Origin: Clavaria fumosa
Lineage: Eukaryota > Basidiomycota > Agaricomycetes > Agaricales > Clavariaceae
Assembly (NCBI GenBank): GCA_951802425.1
Contig: OX637795.1
Coordinates: 3,452,501 to 3,516,500 of the forward strand
DNA: 64,000 bases
Direction: 5' to 3'
Both the position numbers and the translations under genes were made by a program. Of the stretch, positions 22,201 to 34,113 are shown one piece after another. The notes beneath the pieces were generated by a model. That model was not told the origin of the DNA. It ran no database searches and saw nothing but the letters and a program-made list of their open reading frames with translations. Positions within the stretch are counted from its first letter, which is position 1. Each line of letters opens with the position of its first letter.

Positions 22201-23900
22201 CACCTGATTGCACTCTGATTGCATCTGGGTCTGATGATTCCACAGTGTGTCTATGGAATACAAGGACTGGTGCATCAATAGGTCAGCCACTCAGAGGGCA
22301 CACTAGAACAGTCAATTCAGTTGTCTTCTCACCTGATGGCACTCTGATTGCATCTGGGTCTGGGGATTCCACAGTGTGTCTATGGGATGCAAGGACTGGT
22401 GCATCAATAAGTCAGCCACTCAGAGGGCACACTGATTGGGTCAATTCAGTTGTCTTCTCACCTGATGGCACTATGATTGCATCTGGGTCTGATGATTCCA
22501 CAGTGTGCATATGGGATGCAAGGACTGGTGTATCAATGGGTGGGTCTGATGATTCTACAGCATGCATATGGGATGCAAGGACTGGTGTATCAATAGGTCG
22601 GCCACTCAGAGGGCACACTGGAACAGTCAATTCAGTTGTCTTCTCACCTGATGGCACTCTGATTGCATCTGGGTCTGATGATTCCACAGTGTGCATATGG
22701 GATGCAAGGACTGGTGTGTCAATAGGTCAGCCACTCAGAGGGCACACTGATTGGGTCAATTCAGTTGTGTTCTCACCTGATGGCACTCTGATTGCATCTG
22801 GGTCTTTGGATTCCACAGTGTGTATATGGAATACAAGGACTGGTGCATCAATAGGTCAGCCACTCAGAGGGCATGCTGGAACAGTCAATTCAGTTGTCTT
22901 CTCACCTGATGGCACTCTTATTGCATCTGGGTCTGGTGATTACACAGTGTATCTATGGGATGCAAGGACTGGTGTATTAATAGGTCAGCCACTCAGAGGG
23001 CACACTGGAACAGTCAATTCAGTTGTCTTCTCACCTGATGGCACTTTGATTGCATCTGGGTCTGGGGATTCCACAGTGTGTATATGGGATGCAAGGACTG
23101 GTGCATCAATAGGTCAGCCACTCAGAGGGCACACTGAGAAAGTCAATTCAGTCATCTTCTCACCTGATGGCACTCTGATTGCATCTGGGTCTGGTGATTC
23201 CACAGTGTGCATATGGGATGCACAGACTCATGCATCAATAGGTCAGCCACTCAAAGGGCACACTAGAACAGTCAATTCAGTTGTCTTCTCACCTGATGGC
23301 TATATGATTGCATCTGGGTCTGATGATTCCACAGTGTGCATATGGGATGCAAGGACTGGTGCACCAAGAGGTCAGCCACTCAGTGGGCACACTGGAACAG
23401 TCAATTCAGTTGTCTTCTCACCTGATGGCTATATGATTGCATCTGGGTCTGATGATTCCACAGTGTGCATATGGGATGCATGGACTGGTGCATGGATAGG
23501 CAGAGGGCACACTGGAGTAGTCAATTCAGTTGTCTTCTCACCTGATGGCACTCTGATTGCATCTGAGCTTAGGGATTCTACAGTGTGTATATGGGATGCA
23601 AGGACTGGTGCAGCAATCACAACCCTTTCTTGCCTTAGATTCACCTCTCTTCCTCCTTTGAATTGGATCATCCAACCATTCCCATTCCTTGAAAAGTTTT
23701 CCAATGGTACTTCCTGGATCTCTGCACTGATTCACAATGAAGCTTCATATCCTATACTTTCAATTCCCCCTTTTGAGTCTGGGATTCCTGTTCACTTGGA
23801 TTGTCACCACATCAAACACTCCTCCTTTGTTTGTGCACTTATCAGTTCATCTGGTGATTTTGTTGTCATTGACTTATCCCTTGTAGCTCTGAGTCCCTGA
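19256..23900 (+). CDS. NLR copy B: MLKL-like N-terminus, NACHT, 15 WD40 repeats
   Basis: Exons 19256-19399, 19459-19610, 19668-19806, about 19873-19936 and 19990-23900 give 1469 residues. The layout equals copy A: helical MLKL-like N-terminus, NACHT with GPAGSGKTT and CLVLDALDEC, helical linker, then WD40 repeats from the GHTDWV at 21780 to about 23620 and a shared 90-residue tail. There are 14 complete repeats plus one truncated repeat (GGSDDSTACIWD at about 22540). Repeats are 43 residues and nearly identical except at a few positions, as in the fungal NWD/HET-E family, where WD40 arrays under concerted evolution set recognition specificity. NACHT substitutions relative to copy A are scattered and conservative. 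Probably functional in allorecognition or immunity (inference from family). Confidence 0.88.
21780..23620 (+). repeat. 129-bp coding tandem repeat (WD40 array)
   Basis: The 129-base unit repeats in phase with codons. It begins GGGCACACT (GHT) and contains TCACCTGATGGCAC (SPDGT), GCATCTGGGTCT (ASGS) and ATATGGGATGC (IWDA). Fourteen units are full; one, at about 22535-22610, lacks its first half, and unit 14 is shortened by three codons. Near-identity of synonymous sites shows recent repeat exchange. Confidence 0.93.
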
Positions 23901-24102
23901 GCAGCTTCTCTGTATCAGCTTGAACAGCACTCATGACAAAAACATGTTCCTATCAATGTTTATGTAGTGCCTTGTGATCTTGAATACTCATTAGTCCAGA
24001 ATGTATCACTAATCCAAAAATCAATCTCCCTCTGGCTGTGAAAAAATTTCAATACATCCACTGGAGAAATATAATTTAGATGCATCCAGTGAGCAAGTCC
24101 AA

Positions 24103-24490
24103 CACAGAAAGAACCTGGACCTTTTCCAAGCACAGGTTCCTCCATTCCATCCACTTTACAACACCATCACAGATTTATCCTCAACCTCTTTCCCTCATTG
24201 ATCACTTTGGTCACTAGGCTGACTAAGACAACTGAATGTGTAGCTGCAAGAGAGTGAGAATGAGAGAGAGAATGCATACTGTGGGCTCTGCTAGTTGTTT
24301 AGAGTCCAGCTCTGTAATGTGCATTTCCCCTCCCCCCCCCTTTAAATCAAGGCTAACACAGCAGATATGGGCCCCTCACTGGTTGGAATCTGTTTCTCTA
24401 GTTCCAGGTCCACACTCCCTAATCAGATGTTACTCAGAATGAGGACCAGTCAGCTCACTGCTGTTACAAGTGCTGTAAGGCCATGGGCCT
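24103..24490. other. Non-coding region downstream of NLR copy B
   Basis: It includes a purine-rich GAGAGTGAGAATGAGAGAGAG stretch near 24250 and a C-tract at 24332. No gene is visible. Confidence 0.3.
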
Positions 24491-24775
24491 TCTTCTGGCT
24501 AGTGATGGGATGGTTTGGTTCTGAACCAGGGTTCGAACCTGAACTTCTGAGAACTGGACCAAAGTCTGGTTCAAAGTTCAGTCAATGGTCAAACCAAACC
24601 TTTTTCAGGTTCGAGAGGACCAGAATTGGTTGAACCATTACCAAATTAGGTAAAAGTCCGGTTTTTGAACCTTGAACTGGACCAGAACCAGGTTCAAGGT
24701 TCGAAAATTTGCCTGAACTGAACCTTAAGTCCAGTTTGGAGTTCAAAAATTTTGGTCAAGAAGTGGACTGAAGTG
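24491..24775. repeat. Degenerate GGTTC(A/G)AAC palindromic repeat block
   Basis: The motif GGTTCAA or its complement TTGAACC/TTCGAACC occurs more than a dozen times within 285 bases, in both orientations, spaced irregularly by 10-20 bases. The block is non-coding. It may be a decayed satellite or an end region of a transposon. Confidence 0.6.
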
Positions 24776-25635
24776 GACTTTTACATCACTACTTCTGGCT
24801 ACATAAGCATAAATACATTAAGTAATCTGCTTAGCACAGCTGCTATGCTGTGCCCATGTCAGTGGCCCCTGTGGGGGTCACTTGCCTGTATATATGGTGC
24901 AGTGACTGTACAAGAGGGTAGATCCCTCTACTACAAACTACATACATCAAGTCTGGTTCACCAGAGGGATAAGTGAAGTCATCACAAGTGCAATGAAGCA
25001 GAAGTACTACTGTCAAATGTCATTGGAGCACAGAAAGTGGTGCATTGGACCAGAGCATCTATACACACTAAGAAACAATAGGAACTTGGCAGTGGCATAC
25101 TCAGGGAAAGGAAGACACAACAAGCAGAAGAGATGTGGGACAAGATGAGCAATGAACGGATGGGAAGTGATGACTCCCGCCGTACGAGAATCCACCCTAC
25201 CCACCAGGAACTAACGCTAGGGAAGTGATGTACGAGACAGGAAGGCCTGCGAGGATAGAGGACATAACCACGGCATTGAGTCAGTAGATACAGCCGGGGA
25301 GAGGCGGAGGTGGCGGCAACGTTCAGCCACGAGTACACTTTGGAGAATAGATTTATGTGAGAAGTGCTGCCTACATACTGTTCTCCAAGCTTCGACTGTT
25401 GTAGAGTTAGTGGAGTTTTCGATTGAGGTCTGACAACGACATTACCGGACCAAGTCTCAAACTCAATAGCAGGAACTTTTGCAGCAGCAAAACGGCTTCA
25501 GGCAGTAAGGAGTAAGACGTTGAATGCGCCAGCTCAAGTTGTCGAGATCAATACTAGATGCACAGCTAATGCACTGGATCATTCACATGAGCACTACAAC
25601 GGCCAAGCGGTGAGGGACAGAAGAACAGACCACAA
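24776..25635. other. Intergenic region downstream of the F-box gene
   Basis: No supported gene. Short frames exist on both strands but lack homology or codon structure. The stretch includes the 3' untranslated region of the minus-strand F-box gene. Confidence 0.35.
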
Positions 25636-27525
25636 TTACAGCCCCGCCCCAAACAAAAAAAGAGGCGGCCCTGTGTCTTCCCTCGTTTCGGCCATCCTTC
25701 GACACTCAGCGAGTAGCATCCTTAAGTCTGCTTTGGAGCCTGGCGGCGGTGGTTGGGTATCGGAGTCCCATTCCTCGTCCTCGTCCTCGTCATCTTCATC
25801 TTCATCTTCATCTTCATCCTCTTCATCGTCACCCTCGTCACCCTCCTCCTCCTCTTCTTCCACATCCTCTTCCTCATTATCGTCACCATCACCCTCCAAC
25901 TCAGGCATTACACCAAGCACATGACCCGTACAGTCCTCCAGACGGACGCCCGCTGCCGCACACTGACCAACCCACCTGCGCATACGCTCTCGCCCCTCCT
26001 CCATGCCCTCCTCCATGAAACCCTCCGAGGAACAATCGGCAACATCCACGCCAGACACGTTGCGTGCACGTTCCATGTCACTCAGCACGCTCCCGCTCAG
26101 TGCCCGTATACATCTTAGGCGGGGGAACAGACGACCGGGTGCGGGCGCGCCGCCGACCACCGCGGCGCCGACGAGCAGCCCCGCGATGGTGCGCTCGTTC
26201 GCGAGACGGACAGGTGCGGCGGATAGTGGCTGCGCCGATGCGTACGCCCCGCCGTAGCCGACCCCGAATGCGTACCAGAGCCCGTGCAGGCCGACATGGG
26301 TCAGGTGCGCATGGGGACGGTGCGCGAGGCGGTGCGGGCGGTCGATCAGGGACGACCAGGATGTAGACGAGGAGGAGATTGTGGAAGAAGAGCCTGGGAA
26401 GGAGGGCGGAGAGAAGACGGGTAGCGACCAGTCCGCGTTGAAGGCGAATGCCGTGAGGCATGGACAAAGGTCAAGCATGGCAGATACGTCTAGTGCTTGT
26501 ATGGCATGCACGTCGAGCATCGTAAGGCTCGCGCCGTGCTGCTCGAGGAAGGGGACCACGTCTGGCGGGGTCATGAGCATTGCGGCGGAGTCGTGTGCCG
26601 CGCCCGCGCGGCGGTCTGAGCCGTAGTCAAGCGAGAGCTGCTGCAGACATGGGAGAGACCAGCCCGTCGCGTGCTCGAGCATCGTTTGTAGATGGCGCCC
26701 GCGAAGAAAGAGCTGCACGAGCCGCGGGAGGGAGAGCTCGAGCGTGGATGCACAGCCGAGCCGCGGCGTGCCTTCTGCTGCTTCTGCCGCTTCTTTGTCA
26801 AAATATGACGAAGAAGACGCGTCTGAGGAGGTGTAAAAATCGATACGCAGGACGAGCAGCGAGGGGAGCGAGTCAAGGGCCCAGATGGCTTTGGGGAGGG
26901 CAGAGAATGGGATGGACCAGTGGACAGTGGTGAGGGCGTGTGAGTGTAGGGCGAGCGAGCGAGTGGTGCCCAAGGCATGCAAGACTGGGCCACTGATGGG
27001 TTTGGCAAGGGGGTAGTCGAGAATGAAGATCTCTAGGTTGGGGGTGTGCGCGAGGATGGAAAGAAGGGCGGAGCCAATGTTGTCGTCGACGCTGGCAGCG
27101 GAGACGCGATTGTGGTGATTTGGACACGCGACATGGATCCGCCGGACCCACCAGCCGAGGGAGGGATCGCGTTCGAGTAGGAGGGCGAGGGCGCGGAGTT
27201 TGGCTGGGTTTTCGAAGAAGAGACAGCGGAAGAGAAATTCGGCGCCGAGGCGTCGGAAATAGCGGCAGGTTGCGATGATGGACTAAGAGGAACTGGTCAA
27301 AAATGGTGGTGGTAGCGAAAGACAACGACATACCTTCTTGGTGAAGTAGCTCCGTCTCTGGAGGAGGTTGATAGCGTCCTGACACGACCTGAGATTCCAT
27401 TGGCCGAGTACTGAGTTAACCCATGCGTGTTGTGAGAAAGAGGTCGGCAGATGGGGCAAAAATATGAGGTCATCGTCTGCAGCATAATTGAAGATGGGAA
27501 TGAGCAGTTCCGCAGGTAAGTTCAT
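25636..27525 (-). CDS. F-box protein with acidic C-terminus
   Basis: Exon 1 is 27525-27334 and starts MNLPAELLIPIFNYA, the L-P-x-E-L-L-x-x-I-F core of an F-box; exon 2 is 27282-25636. The 48-base intron has GTATGT..TTAG ends. The product is 612 residues. After the F-box comes a region continuing SIIATCRYFRRLG, then leucine-rich, irregular segments (LALLLERDPSLGWWVRRIHV and others) like the degenerate LRR part of basidiomycete F-box proteins. Near the C-terminus is a run of about 45 Glu/Asp residues (about 25755-25890). F-box proteins bind Skp1 and recruit targets to SCF ubiquitin ligases; the target here is unknown. The gene diverges from the C2H2 gene 114 bases away. Confidence 0.82.
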
Positions 27526-27639
27526 CGCGTCCGAGCACAAGTACGGGGAGGAGCACTGAGCCGCCCAACTCGACTCACGATCACATGACCCCAATAAAAT
27601 GCGAATTTCCATCCAATTTTTCGTACCTCACCTCGTCCC
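27526..27639. promoter_or_regulatory. 114-base bidirectional promoter gap
   Basis: This is the whole space between the two start codons of the divergent F-box and C2H2 genes. Both 5' untranslated regions and core promoters must fit in or overlap it. No clear TATA box is visible; a CCAATTTTT-like sequence lies near 27613. Confidence 0.6.
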
Positions 27640-30015
27640 ATGCTCGAACAGTCTCACCCTGGCCTCGGTCTCCTCTCCCTCTCCATCGCTGCTGCCAGTG
27701 CCGTGCCCATTCACCATGCACAGCAGCAGCAGCAACAGCAGCAACAGCAGCAACAGCACACCCTCGCCTCGTCCGCTCCTTCCCAGTCCACACCCGTGAA
27801 ACATCACCAGAATCATCACCATCATCACCACCAACGCCACCGCCGTCTCTCCTCCACAGGCAAGACCAGACGCCGTCTCAGTGACGCCCGCGACGCTGCC
27901 TCACGTCCTCCGTGTGTCTTAAAAATGTCTCATGTTGTGTCCCCGCTAACGTTGATATGCATGAACTAGACCAGCTACACTCCTCACTTCCACAGCCGCA
28001 CTCTCACTCGCAACCCTCTCGCTCGGCTCCGCGGTCGCGGTCGCGTCCGCATCTGCCTCTTCGCCACCACCACCACCGCCGTCGGCCCTTGTCGACGGCA
28101 CCGACCTTGCTGCACACTCTGCTAACAGCGCGCACTCAACAGTGATGATCCACGAGACAGACGTGCCGCCCTCGCCCCAGCAGCGAGGGCAGCGGCGTGA
28201 CAGCGATGACGATGAAGATTTGCATGGCCACCACCACCAACACGACACCACCACCGTCGTCGTTCCACTCGTGCCTGCTCTTCCTGTGCAGACAAATGGC
28301 AGTGGAGGTAAGAGCGGAAAAAAGCGAGGAACCGTGTTTACATGCGAGAGCTGCTCCAAGGTGCGCTTTCTAGCGGGTGTACTTTCTTGCGAGGCAAAAA
28401 TATACTCAACCGTGATCCCTTCGGGAGGAAGGTGTACCGCCATCCGTCCTGTCTGATCAAGCATCGTTGGGAACACTCGCCGCACTGGCGCGAGGCCTCC
28501 AAGTTCGTGCTGAGCAAGCACCAGCAAGTCCAGCTGCTCGAGGTGCGTATTCGCCTGGCTCGCATCATTGATCTCGCACCGCTTTTTTGCCCCAGCATTT
28601 CTCACCTCTGAGTCCAGGCGGCCGCGATCCTGTCACATATGTCATCCTCCGCGACGGGCACGTCCCTCCCGGAAGACCGCTCTCTCTGGCCCTCCTTCCT
28701 CTCGGGCGGTCTGCTCCCTCCTCCGCCCTCGTCGTCGTCATCCTCTTCTTCCTCTTCTTCGTCCTCCGCCTCATCATCGTCCGCGTCGTCCGTGCCGCCG
28801 GACGGGGCTGGTACCACCACCAGCACCATCACGACGAGCAGCCCAAAACAACATTACCATCACCGGCGCCACCAGAGCGAGCACCAATACCGTCCGACGT
28901 CGAGCTCTGTGCCCGCACTGTCCTCAATGGGCGCCTTCTCGTTCTCCGCTGTCTCGGGGGCTGCGTCTGCGATTGCCACTACGCCCGTCACCGTGCATGC
29001 TAATGCTGGGATGGGTAGGAACGACGATGCAGAGGGCGAACAGGAAGAGGAGGAAGAGGAAGAGGAAGGGCCGACGCGACAGGACACAGCTGAAGGGGAC
29101 ATCAACAGCACCCAGCCCCGCGCACCAGGCGCTCACCTAACGCAGCTCCGTCCCGGGCTGCTCGTCGCGCCGACCGCGACACCAGCACTGAGCGACGGAG
29201 AGCCGGCGGTGGTGGATGACGACGCGGGCGAACTAATGGAGGAGCTGGAGGGAGAGAAGGAGGACGACGCGCCGACGCCGCTGCTGCTGCACCGCCCGTA
29301 CGTGTCGCCGCCGCCGCCGCCGCCGCCGCTGCCGCCGTCCCCGATAGCATCCGTCAGCGGGCTCGGTTCTAGCTTCGGGTTTGGGTTGGGGTCAGGCTTC
29401 GGCTCCGGTTTTAGGGGGTGGTCTGGCCCATCCATGTCGTCCATGGGCGCGGCGCAACAGCAGCCCGCATGGTCCGCGGTGCGCTCATACTCTGCGGTGC
29501 GCTCGTCGTCAAACGGCGAGTGGTGGCCGTCCGTCGAGGAGGGGGAGGAGGACGACACTGGGCCGGGCCTGGGGCGTGGTCGCGCTTGGAGCGGGAGCGG
29601 GAGCCGGGGGTGGTACGGGAGGTCTGCGAGCGAGAGCGAGAGCCGGAGCCGGGGCCCCAGTGTGGGCGCGAGCGTCGGCGAGAGCAGGAGTCCTGCGCGG
29701 GACGGAGAAAGCGAGGGGGACGTGGACGTGCTGGTTGATGCGCGTGCTGGTGATGGCGTGGGCGGACCCGTTGAAGGCGTTCTGCACGGCGCTGTGGGCG
29801 GCGGCGCTAGTGATGGGTGGCCATCCGGTGGTCTTCTCCACCGCGGTCGACGCCGCCTTGCTTATCATGGTCGGCGCTTCTGTCACGAGGACGAGGACGG
29901 GGATGAGGACATGGTGCAGGATGTGGAGGAGGGGATGATGCCGCAGAGGAAAGCAGTGGAGGATGAGAAGGAGGAGGAGTGGGATGGGATGGAGATGGAG
30001 ATGGAGATGGATTGA
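27640..30015 (+). CDS. C2H2 zinc-finger protein
   Basis: Exons 27640-27911, 27970-28360, 28432-28542 and 28618-30015 give 723 residues. The single zinc finger is split by an intron after Lys: CESCSK | VYRHPSCLIKHRWEH, which fits C-x2-C-x12-H-x3-H exactly. It continues SPHWREASKFVLSKHQQVQLLE and AAAILSHMSSSATGTSLPEDRSLWPSFLSGG, a block I recall as conserved in basidiomycete homologues. The rest is low complexity: poly-Gln and poly-His near the N-terminus, a Ser run after the finger, acidic runs and a Met/Glu-repeating C-terminus. A nuclear regulator is likely, but the target is unknown. Splices keep the frame throughout. The finger-containing exons are the solid part; the N-terminal start is chosen as the first ATG in frame. 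Confidence 0.82.
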
Positions 30016-31625
30016 GGGGAGGATGGTGGGAGACGGAGAGGAAGACGGACATGTCTTCCTCTCATGCTCCATTTCGTCACCCTGCACTCGTGCGTTTTTC
30101 TTATTGCTGGGCCTCGCTTTCCCTTTTCGTGTTCTCCATGTTCGCGCGCGGGGGAGGTGTACTGTACTAACGCCAAACGGGAGCCCCCCGCCTCCCCGCA
30201 GTGTATACTATGTTCCTCTGTCAGTTGTTCTCGTGTTTCGCTTTTCCTCGTTGCAATTTTGGTTTATCTGTCGTCCCACCATCCATTTTGTCTCACGACC
30301 CGCCGTCCGTTCTTCTGTTCTTTGTATATTGCTTCTCTTGGGACTCGGGCTCTATCACCACAGTGGCAGAAAAGGCAGAGAAGAAGGGAAAAGGCAGTTC
30401 TGGCACCGATGAAAAAAAAGGGTGCCTTTGTATATATCCTGTATGTAATGTATGTGACATGTTCCTAAGTCTTTATCATTCTGGTTGTAAGAGACTTGGT
30501 TTGCAATGTTGAACTGTCAAATCTCCATCTCATCAATGCGTGTGCTGATTTCGTATCGTATCCCTACTGGCAAATTACAAATATTCGGAAGGCGTCATGC
30601 TGGATACAACAAAAAGGTCTTTCAAAAAAATGCATCCGATGTAAACCGAACAGAAGAAAGAAAATTTACAGTAAATTATAACATAACATGATCTTTCGCA
30701 AGCCAAATGATCTCGATGGTCAGACCGAACGAGATCTGTTGCAATAGGCTCGCTCTTCCATTATATGGAGCAGAGCAATTTCAGCTGACTTGTGAACTAT
30801 GATAGCTGAGAAGAGCAGTTTTCTGAGGGCCTTGGTGGACCATAACACTTGTTTGTCATCCTTGCGCTTTCTCTTCGTCTTGGCCAACATGTTGTAAGTA
30901 TGAGCAAGGCGGTATGATGTCATAGTCTCTATCACGTGATTGTAACATGTTATCTTTCTTTCTCAATGTTGTACTTACTTTCCACAACCTTTTTCCTGAG
31001 GTATTTGGGGCCCAGCAACTGTCGAGGGGCTAGCGTCACTTACACCCCCTTAGAAATTTCCAATCTAATAGTAGTTCATACCAAATCATCCTTCCATTTT
31101 TACTTCTCTTCATGGTTTCTCGGAAACATCACGGTACAACTTGAGCTGATTTCAACATTGCTGATCCATCTTGGCGGTAGGAGGTCATGCCATGTCCGTT
31201 CAAGGATACTACGAGACATATAGGTGAGGAAACCTTAAGATAGAATTCTAACACCCCGTCTGTTTTTTTTTTTTCATTTCATTTGCTTTCTTTCCTGGAC
31301 TCACAGGATGTAGTGCGCCGATAACCTTCCTCCCACCTCCGTCGTGCGCACTCGCCCTCGCTCGTTTCGGCGGCCCTCAGGGTTGGTACAACACCAATAT
31401 TGCCCTTATGGTTATAACAGGTTGTTGATACACATCGAAGGTCCTATCTTGACAACGTCGCGACCGCAGATTATTTGGGGTCTCTAATCTGTTAGTCATG
31501 GCGTTGATATGTTCGTCCGCAAGATGCTCTATGGCGGTGCTAGAGAAAGAAACATGAGCGACACCTCCCCATCTCCAGCACAAAAAAAAAGTAGTAAGGC
31601 CCACCAGCAAAGACCTCATCCCAAC
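30016..31625. other. Intergenic region between C2H2 gene and FunK1 copy 1
   Basis: It holds the 3' untranslated region of the C2H2 gene. A minus-strand frame at 30720-30935 (71 codons, basic, KTKRKRKDDKQ) and one at 31377-31619 (starting with a hydrophobic stretch) show no family signature; I would not call them genes. A T-run lies at 31263-31275. Confidence 0.4.
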
Positions 31626-34113
31626 TCATCGGCAGACCCTCCAGATAAACAGCCCCTTTAGCAAGAAACATCTCCAAAAAAATCCATGCGGTGAGTTCGC
31701 ATAACCGGTCGTCATCAGGCGGGGGGTGGAGGGGGGGTTCGGGTGCGCCTGCAACGCGAACATGGCGTCGCTAGACTCAGCGGAGATCTCGTGCCACTCA
31801 GACAGCAAAGGCTGGAACATCGCCACCATCGCGCTCGCGGTGCGGCGCCTCGCCGTCTGCTGGATCATCGCCAGGATCCCCGGCCTGCCGTTAATATGCG
31901 ATTCGACATCCGCAGATCGGAGCTGCTTGGGGTGGTGCGCCTCTGCCCGGTGTCCAACTTGCCTTTCTCCTCAATGATGCACAGTTATGCACCATAACAG
32001 CAGCCACAGAAACGACTCGAGGTCATCGATGGCTGTGTGTTGGCAGGGCAAGTCATATGCCCAGATTTCGACGACGAGCCGCATGGATAGGAACGGCAGG
32101 GTGCCCCTAGAGGGGGCGTCAGGAATTTGTTGATGCGTCGTCGGGCGAGAATGATGAGCTGACCGATTGATGTGTGGCTCGCTCGCGGCCATGGTCTCTC
32201 CATTGAAGGGCGTGATCTCCGTCAATGAGTACACCGACACATTCACTCCACCCCGATACAACTTCAATGCTGAAAAACACGCATGAGGACTCCGAGTGAC
32301 TATTCGGCTTCGTGTAAGCCATACGCACCGCGAGAAAGGCGGTCGGGCCAACCGTTCCTTCAGCAGCATCACATTCCCGACACTGACATCGCGATGCATC
32401 CATCCTCGCTCATAGTAGTTCAGGTAACCTTCGGGAGCACACACATAAGTGATCAGAGCGGAGCGGAGAGCGTCAGGGCATACATAGGTCACAGACCTAC
32501 TATGCCGTGCAATATGCCCTCAAGCAGTTCGCGAGGGGACGAAGCATCAAGAAGGTCCCGCCCCTCGGTTCTGAACAAATGGCGAGTCTGAATGCGCTCT
32601 TCCGGCTGAACATCCCCCAAGTCTTCATGACAGAAGAGGTTCCAGGGTTCCGAGTCAGCGGGCATGAAGTTCTTCGTGAGGGGGACTTTCCCATCGGGCC
32701 CTCTGACAGTATACGAGCCCAGAACCTCCGGGACCCCGAAGAGCCCTTGCGCATCTCGATACATCGCCGCCTCGGTGTTTCCGGACGAGCAAGGGCCACG
32801 AGTCCTTGACGACGAACGACGAGGGGGACGTCTTCGAGGCGGAGACTGGGGATGTCGTCGTGGCATGTAAGGATCTGGCTTTCGGGCCGCGGCTGAATTG
32901 GTTCTGCGCAGATGACCCTCGTGCGCATCGACCCCCCCGTAGCCGGTTTTGATCCGCTCGACCTCGCTATTCTCGACCCGCTGCTCCTCGTCGGGCCGCT
33001 GCTCCCGCTCGCCGGCCTCGGCATGCCGTCGCTGCCTAACTGAGAACTACATCCGCAACCGGATGATACCACGGACGGTTGCCGTGAACGCGTGACGGCA
33101 CGAGTGCAGCAGGCTGGCCCCCTCCCTGCAGGCTCGGAAGGGGAGACACCGGGTCTCGACGAGGGCGAAGACAAGCGCGCCGGCGTCTGCGTCGTTCGTA
33201 TCTGCGCCTGCGAGCCGGGCTGGTCTCTCTTTCACGCGAACGACCTGCGTGGCGCGCCCACGGACACAGACCCCGGCCGAAGATGCGCTCGTCCACGCGG
33301 CGGCAGAGGCAGGCCGACACCGGGCAGGGCTGAGGCGAGAGCCGTCGCAAGAGCCGTCGAGCCCGGCTGAGTCGCGGCGGCTGTGCACGGCGGCGAGGCC
33401 GACCATCGCGGCGACGAAGTGGGTGCGGCCGTCCGGCCGTGTCAGGTCGGCTGGGCTTGCGGTCATGCCCCCGCGGTGGAAGAACAGGAAGCGGACTTCC
33501 TTGGAGGAGTGGTTGAATGCGATGACGGGGACGTATTGTCGGCCGGGCGAGGAAGCGAACATGCAGCGGGCGTATGTCCCGGCTTGCAGCACCATGTCCG
33601 GCCAGGTATCGTTGATTTCGACGGGTATGTAGATGTCTCGCCAGGAAACACTGTTGTCGCCAGCGATTTCTTCGTCGCAGCCAACACCATCCGGTGTGAG
33701 TGCACAAGAACCTTCAATGTCGTCTGTCACGGGCCGGCCGTACGTAGAAAAAGCGCAAAGATCCATAGTAGGAGCCCGCATGTGGTGTCAGCCCTTCTCG
33801 CGCGATTGCGAGAGTTAGTGTTGAGTGAGATAAGTAAAAGGGGACCCGTAATAGTGCTTCTCGGGTCGGGCCAAGGCTCGGCGTGTTGTGGCTCAAAGTA
33901 GTGCGAATAGGGGGGACGACTCCACTTCCTTTGCGAGCCGTTTGCGGACCCGCTCGACGAACCTCGCTGTCATGAGGGAGTAAATCGGGTACGATATCAT
34001 GGCTCTGCCACGTCGCGCAGATGAGCTCCCCCTTCATCGCGTCTTCAAGGGCTCCTTAGTTGTGTCATAGGCGACGGCGTGCTGGCACTTCCCGTGTTTG
34101 TTAACTGTTGCAT
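31626..34113 (-). pseudogene. FunK1-type protein kinase, copy 1 (N-terminal frameshift)
   Basis: Several minus-strand exons carry hallmarks of the basidiomycete FunK1 kinase family. At about 33780-33450: VSWRDIYIPVEIND ... YARCMFASSPGRQYVPV. At about 32860-32500: GLFGVPEVLGSYTV. At about 32420-32350: the catalytic loop MHRDVSVGNVML. At about 32240: a GVLIDGDHA element in the place of the DFG motif. At about 32100-31990: GTLPFLSMRLV ... AIDDLESFLWLLLW. At about 31860-31700: a C-terminal FQPLLSEWHEI segment. Exon joints were not all resolved. Relative to copy 2, the ATG-proximal exon has a 5-base length difference after TCGCCTATGACACAA (about 34060) that gives an early stop, so a complete product is doubtful unless a downstream ATG at 34037 is used. 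Confidence 0.65.

Larger units (their letters stand above)
18342..24102. repeat. Segmental duplication, unit B
   Basis: This is the partner of 12515-16802. It shares promoter, exons, introns and 3' flank with unit A. It is about 1.47 kb longer, nearly all from extra WD40 repeats in the last exon. Confidence 0.85.

Noticed and set aside
22412..22696. Minus-strand frame antisense to the WD40 array
   Set aside because: A shadow produced by the 129-bp coding repeat; it repeats with the array and lacks its own signals.
25749..26118. Plus-strand hydrophobic and Ser-rich frames at 25.5-26.1 kb
   Set aside because: Antisense to the acidic tract of the F-box gene.
28568..29140. Overlapping Arg/Pro-rich plus and minus frames within the C2H2 gene
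   Set aside because: They are off-frame translations of Ser- and Glu-rich coding DNA; the frame carrying the zinc finger and conserved block is the real one.
32507..33901. Plus-strand frames across FunK1 copy 1 (and 35586-36933 across copy 2)
   Set aside because: Antisense of kinase exons whose family motifs read on the minus strand.
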